From assembly GCA_050996405.1 (NCBI GenBank), contig JBPCRW010000114.1, positions 1-16,278 on the forward strand: DNA of 16,278 nt, read 5' to 3'. The notes under the pieces were generated by a model. The model did no database searches and was not told the origin of the DNA. It saw nothing but the letters and a program-made list of their open reading frames with translations. A program made the translations under genes and the position numbers. The stretch is from JBPCRW01 sp050996405. Lineage in GTDB: Bacteria; Acidobacteriota; Blastocatellia; Pyrinomonadales; Pyrinomonadaceae. This document shows positions 7,915 through 14,810 of the stretch, piece after piece (within the stretch, counting starts at the first letter, position 1; each line of letters starts with the position of its first letter).

Positions 7915-8625
7915 TCACCTTACGCGGAGAATTGAACAAGGTTAAATTCTCGTAAAGTTTGAAAGGCTGAATGCAGAGCGTTGACATACAATTTTGTTTT
8001 CAAGGCAAAATGATTTGTCTTAGTTTCTATTTTCAGCATTTCCAATTTGATATAACCCCGCGCGGAAGCGGCGAAAAAATGATTGGTTTGGGTTTTCTCG
8101 ATCCGGGTTCTCTGATTTTTCCAAACTGACATTTTGTTTCAATCATTTATGGTAAATTTCCACGTTCCATCTTCTTTGATAAATTGCGGCTATTTGGTCA
8201 AATCAGAGTGTTATCTCACTTGAAATCAGATACGAAATACCGACTATTTCATCTTCGTTTGTGAAGATTTGTTTGATTAACAGAGCCGGAAATTCCAATC
8301 CTTCCGGGTAAATTTCCAATTCGATATTTTCTTTGCTTTCAAGCGTTGAAGCGGCTGCCCGTTTGCCCGCTTTTTGCCCGCTGAACTAATCTCTCTCTCT
8401 TTGCGATTATTTTTGATTGGACAAATCACATCTTTTTTAACTTTTGTTTGATAACCCAGAGGTTTTCCACACTTGAAAATTAAGCAAGCGAACCAGACCT
8501 ACTTGAATTTGACTTGATTTTTGACAGCTTGTTTAATCATTTCCAATGCCATTAGGTTCTTGGTTTTGTTTGCGCGCGTTTCTGTTTCCGGGTCTTTTTA
8601 TTCAAGAATTAAAAAAGCTAAATAA
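7915..8625 (-). pseudogene. Decayed IS4-type DDE transposase, 5'-truncated and multiply broken
   Basis: Reading minus-strand frames piecewise gives one continuous transposase. Pieces from N to C: KTRKQKRAQTK (about 8620-8570); ALEMIKQAVKNQVKFK, then a TAG at 8501-8499; VWFAC...VKKDVICPIKNNRKE; after a frame change near 8345-8400, LEIYPEGLEFPALLIKQIF, then TGA at 8205-8203; FDQIAAIYQRRWNVEIYHK, then TGA at 8145-8143; LKQN; and after another shift near 8110-8130, TNHFFAAS...YIKLEML...TNHFALKTKLY up to the stop at 7920-7922. The Y-2-R-3-E-6-K signature of IS4-type transposases is exact across 8181-8137. The stop lies in what looks like the element's end (CACCTTACGCGG). The N-terminal part is missing. 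It cannot be active; family-level naming (IS4/IS701 group) is from memory of conserved blocks. Confidence 0.82.
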
Positions 8626-8833
8626 CAGGATTTGGAAGCCGATTACAGTTGTTGTTTTGGCAATTGGATTTTTATTGAATATGCAATATGGCGGAAGAAC
8701 ATTAGCAGACGAAAGGAGTATTGCGGGGCTTTTGAAAGAACCGATTGCGTGGATGCTGATTATTTCCTTTATTGGTTATTTGATTACTTATTTCTATCGG
8801 AAAAGTAGCGACGATAATGCTTCGTTTCAATAA
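8546..8833 (+). CDS. Small two-helix membrane protein, probably with a lost or replaced 5' end
   Basis: 95 aa if the ATG at 8546 is used. Residues from about KLNNRIWKP onward form a believable small membrane protein: one hydrophobic helix (ITVVVLAIGFLL), a polar loop and a second helix (WMLIISFIGYLITYFY), with a charged tail. The first 20-25 codons are antisense to the transposase remnant, so the original N-terminus was probably removed or overwritten by the insertion. No good Shine-Dalgarno precedes 8546, and no ATG exists near the likely native start (about 8610). Its TAA falls at the target-site duplication of the downstream MITE-like element and is ancestral to that insertion. It is either a degraded gene or a fortuitous fusion; no family recognised. 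Confidence 0.4.
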   Translation: MPLGSWFCLRAFLFPGLFIQELKKLNNRIWKPITVVVLAIGFLLNMQYGGRTLADERSIAGLLKEPIAWMLIISFIGYLITYFYRKSSDDNASFQ

Positions 8834-8836
8834 GGC

Positions 8837-8960
8837 TAGGAGTTACGCAGTTGAACATAAATTCAACAATTTACGAACTGATTTGAGAAGTGAAAATTGC
8901 CGCAAGTCTTTTGTTTCCAATGAAGATTTGTTCAATAATGTTTCAACCGCATAACTCCTA
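8837..8960. mobile_element. 124-bp MITE-like element with 19-bp terminal inverted repeats
   Basis: The left end TAGGAGTTACGCAGTTGAA (8837-8855) and the reverse complement of 8942-8960 match at 17 of 19 positions; weaker similarity continues inward. AAGGC lies immediately outside both ends (8832-8836 and 8961-8965), the pattern of a 5-bp target-site duplication. No ORF fits inside. It lies in the convergent gap between the small membrane ORF and the GGDEF-EAL gene. The blocks TTACGC, TTGAAC and TAAATTC occur in the same order at the end of the nearby transposase remnant (7920-7949), hinting at a related element family. Confidence 0.75.
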
Positions 8961-8997
8961 AAGGCTTTAGAAAATGACTAAACCTTAAAAGATTTTC

Positions 8998-11241
8998 TCA
9001 GAAAACGGATAATCGACTGTCTGCCTCTGCGGATTTTATATCGCCGAAATCTGCGGGAATAAAAGATTCGGGAAACCATGTGCGCTTTTGATAAAGCTGC
9101 ATTTCCATTTCCGCTTTCGGCAAAGGTTTTGAGAAAAGATAGCCCTGCGCGTAATCGCAATCTAAATCGCGCAGAATTTCCATCTGTCTTTCGGTTTCGA
9201 TGCCTTCGGCGATTGACTGCATTTTGAGATTTTGGGCGAGCGAAATAATTGTTTGCAGAATTTCGGAATTTTCGCCGTTGTCGCCGATCGTGTTGACGAA
9301 TGAGCGGTCAATTTTCAGCGTGTCGAACGGCAGACGATGCAGGTAACTCAAACTCGAATAACCCGTGCCGAAATCGTCAATCGAAAGCAGCACGCCGAGC
9401 CGTTTCAGCTTGGTGAGAATGACAATCGTGTGTTCGGCATTTTCCATCGCCACGCTTTCGGTAATCTCCAATTTTAAACAGGCAGGTTTAATTTCGGACG
9501 CTTTCAAAACTTTTTTAACTTCTTCGACTAATCCATCCTGAACCAGATGCTTGCCGGATATATTGACGCTGACTATCAAATCAGAATAAACCGGAGCGAT
9601 TTTTTGCCATTCGGCTAATTGGTTGGTCGTTTCCTGCAAAATCCATTCGGTAATCGGAATAATCAAACCGGAATCTTCGGCAATCGGGATAAATTCGACC
9701 GGCGGAACGAAACCGCGTTTTGGGTGCTGCCACCGCAAAAGAGCTTCAAAACCGATAATCGAACCATCTTCGAGCGAAATCAGAGGCTGATAATGCATCG
9801 AAAACTCTTTGCGTTCGACAGCAAACCGCAAATCCGATTCGAGCCTGATTTTTCCCAAGAAACGGTCGCGGATTTCCGTGTTGAAAACCGCCGACGCGAT
9901 TTCCTTATCCTTGGCGTAATGCATCGCAATGTCGGCATCGCGCAAAATTTCTTCGGGCGTTTTGTAATTTGCGTCGAACGGCGCGATACCGATATGCGGC
10001 TTGGTAAAAATCCGGTTTCCCTGAACCGAAAAAGGGTCGGTAATTCTCCGGTAAATCCGGTCGGCGTATTCTTCGGCTTCTTCAATCGAAGATAAATTAT
10101 TGAGAATAATAGCAAATTCGTCTCCGCCGATTCTGGCAACCGTATCTTCTTGATTGACGGCTCTGCCAAGCCTGCTGGCGACCAGTTTTAAAACCTTGTC
10201 GCCGATACTATGACCGAGACTGTCGTTGATGTTTTTAAAACGATGCAGATCCAAAAACAAAATAAAATAACTGCTGGATTGCTGAATTCCGATTTCAAAT
10301 AAAAATTTCAGACGCTCCAGCAAATACGAGCGATTGAAAAGTTTGGTCAGAGAATCGTGCCGCGCCGCGTGTTCAAGAGCGTCTTTGCTTTTTTGCAGAG
10401 CGTCGCTTAATTTTTCTTCCTTGGAAAGTTGAACAGCTAGTTCTTCAACATATTTCTCCGCCTGTTCCAGCCGAATGCGCTCGGTTTCGGCTTTTTCGCG
10501 CTCGGCTTGTTCGGCTCTCTCTGTCGAAATAGTAGTTTCCCGAATCGAACGACGGAATGTCAGATAAACGGCGGCAAAAACAGCTAGTGATATAGAGAGC
10601 GTAACGAAATCGCCCAAAGTAACAAGTTTATAAATAACTCCGGCAATACCCGCGCCTATTATCGATATTAAAGAGATTGAATAACATTCGTTTTTCCAAA
10701 CTTTCAAAATAGCGGCATCGGTTTTTAAAGCGTAGAAAACTGCGGCAAAAAAGGAACTAAAGAAAAATTGCGATAATGCCAAAATTCCGAGTGTGCTTAT
10801 CAAACTCGCGGTATCCGAATAGTTCGGAGAAAGTTTGAAAAGTCCAGAGAATACATTCCAGACAGCATAACTAAGCGCAGTTGAAAGGACAGATGCCCCA
10901 ACGTTGAAAAGAATTGAAAATTGAGAGTAATGCAATCCATTCCGTTTTGCAGAAAAACAGGTAAAGAGCATTTCTACTGCGGCAACAAAAATGGCGGCTT
11001 CACCGCCGTAAAGCAGGAAGGTGAGAAAAATCATCGAATCTGAGAAACTTAAAACAAACTTAAAACGCGGCAAGGTCAAAACCGTCTGCGAGGAAACTAA
11101 AGCAGTAAAAATTATATATCCAATAAAACGCCAGTCTAAAATTTCGACGTTGAATTTAGTTGCCGCAAAAACGAAAGCAAAGCTGCCGATTATAGCGATA
11201 GTAATTTTGTAAAGATTAAAATTTTTTTCCTTATTCGGCAT
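8998..11241 (-). CDS. Membrane-anchored GGDEF-EAL protein (cyclic-di-GMP turnover)
   Basis: 747 aa from the ATG at 11241; a TTG two codons upstream is possible but less likely. Order: about seven hydrophobic segments (residues about 11-228), a charged coiled coil (about 232-295), a GGDEF domain, then EAL. The GGDEF signature is intact at 372-376. The RxxD inhibitory site five residues before it reads NQED, so feedback inhibition by product is probably lost. The EAL domain keeps EALLRW (499-504), KLEITES, DDFGTGYSS, KIDRSFV, AEGIET and QGYLFSKP, so phosphodiesterase residues look complete. Both activities are therefore possible, with the net direction unknown. The membrane part has no named sensor motif that I recognise. 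No clear Shine-Dalgarno; a promoter candidate lies at 11345-11373. Confidence 0.93.
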   Translation of the reverse strand: MPNKEKNFNLYKITIAIIGSFAFVFAATKFNVEILDWRFIGYIIFTALVSSQTVLTLPRFKFVLSFSDSMIFLTFLLYGGEAAIFVAAVEMLFTCFSAKRNGLHYSQFSILFNVGASVLSTALSYAVWNVFSGLFKLSPNYSDTASLISTLGILALSQFFFSSFFAAVFYALKTDAAILKVWKNECYSISLISIIGAGIAGVIYKLVTLGDFVTLSISLAVFAAVYLTFRRSIRETTISTERAEQAEREKAETERIRLEQAEKYVEELAVQLSKEEKLSDALQKSKDALEHAARHDSLTKLFNRSYLLERLKFLFEIGIQQSSSYFILFLDLHRFKNINDSLGHSIGDKVLKLVASRLGRAVNQEDTVARIGGDEFAIILNNLSSIEEAEEYADRIYRRITDPFSVQGNRIFTKPHIGIAPFDANYKTPEEILRDADIAMHYAKDKEIASAVFNTEIRDRFLGKIRLESDLRFAVERKEFSMHYQPLISLEDGSIIGFEALLRWQHPKRGFVPPVEFIPIAEDSGLIIPITEWILQETTNQLAEWQKIAPVYSDLIVSVNISGKHLVQDGLVEEVKKVLKASEIKPACLKLEITESVAMENAEHTIVILTKLKRLGVLLSIDDFGTGYSSLSYLHRLPFDTLKIDRSFVNTIGDNGENSEILQTIISLAQNLKMQSIAEGIETERQMEILRDLDCDYAQGYLFSKPLPKAEMEMQLYQKRTWFPESFIPADFGDIKSAEADSRLSVF

Positions 11242-11586
11242 TAACAATGAATTAAAAAAACCAGCAGAAATAAATTAAGAAACGATGGGCAAAAGCGTTT
11301 TAATAAACTTAACGTTTCACAAAATTGAAGGACAGAAAAACATCCTTAAACAAAAAATAACATCTTTAGTCAAAAAAAGCTAGCATTATTCCTAGAGAAA
11401 TCAGAGACGTTGCAAAATAAGAAAAAAAAGGTAGAAGCGGCGGCGAGTAATCGCGTGGTTAATAAAGTAACATCAAATTAGTAACGATAATTCCCTTGTT
11501 TTCAAGGATTTATAGGTATTCACGTAATTATTGCTTAAGAAAATAATTTTAGTCTGCTTGGTAAATAGTTTGCATATTATGAAGTA
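11242..11586. other. AT-rich non-coding spacer upstream of the GGDEF-EAL gene
   Basis: No credible ORF. It contains the candidate minus-strand promoter (11345-11373) and a roughly 97-nt leader for the GGDEF-EAL gene. That leader can pair GAAACG with CGTTTC at its 5' side, on the plus strand between about 11279 and 11319. It also holds a short CCTTG-TTTT-CAAGG hairpin near 11493-11506. TATTAT at 11575-11580 is a possible -10 box for the candidate ncRNA to the right. Nothing resembling a known c-di-GMP riboswitch was seen. Confidence 0.5.
11345..11373 (-). promoter_or_regulatory. Candidate sigma-70 promoter of the GGDEF-EAL gene
   Basis: On the minus strand TTGACT (11373-11368) and TTTAAG (11350-11345) are separated by 17 bp. 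The -35 box is strong and the -10 box moderate (4 of 6). The start of transcription would be near 11338, giving a leader of about 97 nt. Confidence 0.4.
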
Positions 11587-11797
11587 AATTAAGTTAATAG
11601 AGGGTTTAGCCAGAAGCCAAGCCCACATTTCAGAAAAGGGCAAAAATTATCTTTTAAGGTATAGAAAACTATACAAGTGCGGCATAAAATAGGGGGAAGT
11701 TAATATGAAAGGTGTAGCTTGTGGCTAATCATTAAGATTGTAATTAAAATTAACTTAAAGAACTAGGTATTGTGCATTTCGGCAATACCTTTTTATT
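11587..11797 (+). ncRNA. Candidate structured small RNA of about 210 nt, family unknown
   Basis: Several nested pairings fit one fold. A closing helix of 10 perfect bp joins 11589-11598 (TTAAGTTAAT) with 11749-11758 (ATTAACTTAA). Inside it, 11606-11632 pairs with 11706-11728: 7 bp (TTAGCCA/TGGCTAA), a G-G mismatch, 4 bp (AAGC/GCTT), an internal loop, 3 bp, an A-G mismatch and 5 bp. The apical part holds the hairpin GTATAG-AAAA-CTATAC (11659-11674). A Rho-independent terminator follows. TATTAT at 11575-11580 would start the RNA near 11587, at the edge of the closing helix. Size and shape recall 6S RNA, but I cannot match the sequence to any family. A 7-codon ORF (MKGVACG, 11705-11728) lies within the helix and is probably accidental. 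Confidence 0.5.
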
Positions 11798-11799
11798 TT
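11766..11799 (+). terminator. Rho-independent terminator, plus strand
   Basis: GGTATTG pairs with CAATACC (7 bp) around a loop of about 10 nt, followed by TTTTTATTTT. The T-run is on the plus strand, although the neighbouring annotated gene (cysteine desulfurase) is on the minus strand. It therefore implies a plus-strand transcript arriving from the left. It may also serve the desulfurase gene weakly in reverse. Confidence 0.75.
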
Positions 11800-12985
11800 A
11801 CCATAAGACTTTTTGACGAATCGGGGAGAGCCGTCGTAGAGACTCAATTGATTTCGGCAAAACTTCAAGCAAATAACTGACATCTTCTAAAGTATTTTCC
11901 TTGCCGAAACTGAAGCGAATCGCGCCGCGAGCCAGTTCGTCGCTGCGTCCGAGCGCGCGGATGACAGGCGACGGTTCTAGACTTCCCGACGAACACGCCG
12001 AGCCGGTCGAAACGGCGATGCCCTGCATATCTAGATTTATCAGAAGCCCTTCGCCTTCGACCTGTCGAAACGAGATATTCGAGATATGCGGCAGCCGATT
12101 ATCGCGCTCGCCGTTAAAAACTATGTCGGAGATATTTTCGCCGACCTGCGATTCAAATTTATCGCGTAGATTTTTCAATTGTAGAGCGTTTTCCGTCAGA
12201 TTCTTTTTCGCCAACTCGCAAGCCCTGCCAAAAGCGACGATAAACGGAACATTTTCCGTGCCGCCGCGTCGTTCGCGTTCCTGATGCCCGCCGATATTTT
12301 GTTTGTGCAGTCGAGTGCCGCGCCGGACGTAAAGCGCGCCGATGCCTTTCGGAGCGTAAATTTTATGTGCGGAAATTGACAGCAAATCGCAACCGATTTC
12401 TTCCGCGTCAACCGAAATTTTCCCAATTGCCTGCACCGCGTCCGTGTGAAACCAAATTTTTTTGCCGTTTTCTTTTAATCCGCGAACTAATTTGCCGATT
12501 TCTTCGACTGGCTGAATCGTGCCGATTTCATTGTTCGCCGTCATCACGGAAATTAAAATCGTGTCTTCCCGAATCGCGTTTTTCACGTCTTCGATTTGCA
12601 CGATGCCGTTTTCATAAACCGGCAAATACGTCACTTCAAATCCGCGTTTTTCCAAATCGGCGCAGACTTCCTTAACCGCCGAATGCTCGATTGCGGAAGT
12701 GATAATGTGCTTTCCGTATTTCTCGTTCGCTTCGACCAGCCCGCGAATCGCCAAATTATTCGCTTCCGTGCCGCCGGACGTGAAAACGATTTCCGCAGGA
12801 CGCGCGTTGATAATTTCGGCGACTTGATGCCGTGCGCGGTCAACGGCGGCGCGTGCTTCCTGCCCGAAAAAATGAATGCTCGAAGCATTGCCGAATTTTT
12901 CGGTTAAGAAGGGAAGCATTGCTTCGACGACTGTTTTATCAACCGGCGTGGTCGCGCTGTTGTCCAAATAAATTCTGCGAAACAT
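11798..12985 (-). CDS. Cysteine desulfurase, IscS/NifS class (group I)
   Basis: 395 aa, normal length. This PLP enzyme takes sulfur from L-cysteine as an enzyme persulfide and delivers it for Fe-S cluster, thiamine and tRNA thiolation pathways. Visible: YLDNSATTP at the start, TSGGTEANN, the His of IEHSAV, NNEIG, HTDAVQ, the PLP lysine K208 in SISAHKIYAPKG, GGHQERERRGGTENV, and the catalytic cysteine C331 in STGSACSSGS, which lies in the long loop of group I enzymes. All key residues are present. No IscU, IscR or nif gene is next to it, so iscS and nifS cannot be told apart here. The ATG at 12985 has no strong Shine-Dalgarno. The gene is divergent from the radical SAM operon across a 176-bp gap. 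Confidence 0.95.
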   Translation of the reverse strand: MFRRIYLDNSATTPVDKTVVEAMLPFLTEKFGNASSIHFFGQEARAAVDRARHQVAEIINARPAEIVFTSGGTEANNLAIRGLVEANEKYGKHIITSAIEHSAVKEVCADLEKRGFEVTYLPVYENGIVQIEDVKNAIREDTILISVMTANNEIGTIQPVEEIGKLVRGLKENGKKIWFHTDAVQAIGKISVDAEEIGCDLLSISAHKIYAPKGIGALYVRRGTRLHKQNIGGHQERERRGGTENVPFIVAFGRACELAKKNLTENALQLKNLRDKFESQVGENISDIVFNGERDNRLPHISNISFRQVEGEGLLINLDMQGIAVSTGSACSSGSLEPSPVIRALGRSDELARGAIRFSFGKENTLEDVSYLLEVLPKSIESLRRLSPIRQKVLW

Positions 12986-13161
12986 ATTTTAATTTTAGCG
13001 CAAATTGTCCGCCGTAGAAAATTATTACGTTTCGATGACAATCTTCGCGCATCTAAAAATGAACTTATCTTGCCCAAAGGCGTAAGTTTAAGATAGATTA
13101 GAAGATGGTGAAAACCTTTTGCTTCAATGGCTGAAGTAAATTTTATAACAGGATTATTAAA

Positions 13162-14328
13162 ATGGATTTTACGACAAAAGAAATTTTTAAGCGTTACGCG
13201 AGCATTTTGGTCGGCAGACCGATTTCGCCCGTATTTTTGAATATTTTAGTGACAAGCGTCTGCGATATGCGCTGCACGCATTGTTTTTTTACGGAAGAAT
13301 TAGACGACCGTCCGCGCAAAAAATTGCAGATGAAAGCGAATGAAATTAACAAGATTTCGGAAACTCTCGGCGGCAATCTCGGCGTTTTGGTTTTGGCGGG
13401 CGGCGAGCCTTTTACGCGAAAGGATTTGCCGGAAATCGTCCGTTCGTTTTATGAAAACAACAAACTCGATTCGGTTTATTTGATGTCGAACGGGCAGATT
13501 CACCAGCGCATTTTTCCCGATGTGACGCGCATTTTGGAAGAGTGTCCGAATTTGAACGTGACGGTCGCGCTCGGCATTGACGGGATGAAAAACGCGCACG
13601 AAAAAATTCGCCGCAAAGAGGGAAGCTGGGACAAGGCAATTCATACAGCGCGGATTTTACAGCAAATGAAACGCGAGCAGTTTCCTCAACTCGACATTCA
13701 AACCTGCACCTGCGTGATGCGTTCTAACGAAGACACGATTTTCGATTGGTATGATTTTTTGAAATACGATTTAAAGCCCGACAAAGTAAATATCAATTAC
13801 ATTCGTCCGCCGTCAGCCGACCCGAACGAATTAAATTTTGACCACAAACGCTACGGCGAATTATCGCAGATGATTCTGGACGACACGAAAAATTCCGCGC
13901 TGAAAAATAATTACGGCGGAAAATCGGGTTATTTCAAAGCCGCCGTCGATATTTATATGCACGGTTTAATTTCAAAAACCAAAGAAGAAAATAAAGCGCA
14001 GTTGAAATGTTATGCCGGAAGCGCGGGCGCGGTAATTTATGACACTGGCGCGCTTTCGTCGTGCGAAAATAAACCTGATGTTTTGAATCTGCGCGATTAT
14101 GACTGGGATTTTCAGGCGGCTTGGAAAACGGAGTTGATGAAAAAACGTCGCGTCGAAGTCGCCAACGGCTGTTACTGCACGCACGAATCGAATTGTTATT
14201 ATCCGAGTCTGGCTCTGAATCCGGGACATCTTGTAAAAATCAAACGTCTCGAAAGCCAGATGAAAAAAGCTGCGAAAAATCTCGACACGAACCGTCCGCA
14301 GGCGGAAGGCGTTACCGTCAAAGCATAA
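13162..14328 (+). CDS. Radical SAM protein with SPASM-like C-terminal cysteines
   Basis: 388 aa. The SAM-cleaving 4Fe-4S cluster is held by CDMRCTHC (C34, C38, C41), followed by LAGGEPFTR, the GGE motif that binds SAM, and later strands of the TIM barrel. Five further cysteines sit near the C-terminus (C283, C301, C337, C339, C345), arranged like a SPASM or twitch auxiliary cluster. SPASM enzymes often modify peptides, but no precursor peptide gene is seen next to it; other substrates, such as lipids or sugars, would fit its glycosyltransferase neighbour. An AGGA ribosome site stands about 8 nt before the ATG. A weak promoter (TTGCCC at 13070, TAGATT at 13094, 18-bp spacer) may drive the operon. 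First gene of a three-gene unit; substrate unknown. Confidence 0.88.
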   Translation: MDFTTKEIFKRYASILVGRPISPVFLNILVTSVCDMRCTHCFFTEELDDRPRKKLQMKANEINKISETLGGNLGVLVLAGGEPFTRKDLPEIVRSFYENNKLDSVYLMSNGQIHQRIFPDVTRILEECPNLNVTVALGIDGMKNAHEKIRRKEGSWDKAIHTARILQQMKREQFPQLDIQTCTCVMRSNEDTIFDWYDFLKYDLKPDKVNINYIRPPSADPNELNFDHKRYGELSQMILDDTKNSALKNNYGGKSGYFKAAVDIYMHGLISKTKEENKAQLKCYAGSAGAVIYDTGALSSCENKPDVLNLRDYDWDFQAAWKTELMKKRRVEVANGCYCTHESNCYYPSLALNPGHLVKIKRLESQMKKAAKNLDTNRPQAEGVTVKA

Positions 14329-14333
14329 ACTTT

Positions 14334-14810
14334 ATGAACTGGAAGGAAGTTACGGAAAATCCGAATTTGCGCGACCTGCCGTTTAAGATTGAGTTAAATG
14401 AGTGGGGACACATCGTTATGAATCCTGTAAAGCTCAACCACTCTGTTTATCAAGGTGAAATTATCAGCCAATTGAGAATGTTAAACCCTGATGGAAAAGT
14501 TCTCGCCGAATGCGCGGTTTGGACTCGGAAGGGAACAAAGGTGGCTGATGTCGCCTGGCTTTCCGATGAACTTTGGAAAAAACAGAAAGGCAAGACGGAA
14601 GCCCAAATTGCGCCCGAAGTTTGCGTCGAAGTTCTTTCAATGAGCAATTCAGAATACGAAATGAAAGAAAAACGTAAATTGTATTTTGAACAGGGCGCGA
14701 AAGAATTTTGGATTTGCGACGAATACGGCAATATCAGTTTTTACAGCGCGAAACGAAAGTTGGTGAAGTCAAAAATGTTTCCTGAATTTTCCGTTAAAGT
14801 CGAAATTTAA
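14334..14810 (+). CDS. Uma2 family protein, copy 3, inside the radical SAM-glycosyltransferase operon
   Basis: 158 aa from the ATG at 14334, 5 nt after the radical SAM stop. An upstream extension of the frame is rejected because it overlaps that gene. The sequence differs from copies 1 and 2 and belongs to a shorter subtype starting MNWKEV and NLPFKIELNE-like. Likely nuclease-fold residues are D72 in VADVAW, E99 in VCVEVLS and K113 in MKEKRKLYF, followed by GAKEFWICD. The stop TAA shares its last base with the ATG of the next gene (TAATG), so translation is probably coupled. Why a Uma2 protein sits here is unknown: it may be functional in the pathway or a hitch-hiker. Family identity is strong from the EVLS-S-S-MKEKR block. 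Confidence 0.85.
   Translation: MNWKEVTENPNLRDLPFKIELNEWGHIVMNPVKLNHSVYQGEIISQLRMLNPDGKVLAECAVWTRKGTKVADVAWLSDELWKKQKGKTEAQIAPEVCVEVLSMSNSEYEMKEKRKLYFEQGAKEFWICDEYGNISFYSAKRKLVKSKMFPEFSVKVEI

Noticed and set aside
11250..11797. c-di-GMP riboswitch near the GGDEF-EAL gene
   Set aside because: No GEMM-I or GEMM-II core sequence could be found on either strand.
13066..13092. Hairpin AACTTA/TAAGTT with inner GCC/GGC before the radical SAM gene
   Set aside because: Short and interrupted, with no T-run; could be chance in an AT-rich spacer.
14121..14333. Upstream extension of the third Uma2 gene
   Set aside because: It lies inside the radical SAM gene in another frame; the ATG at 14334 begins the conserved family start.
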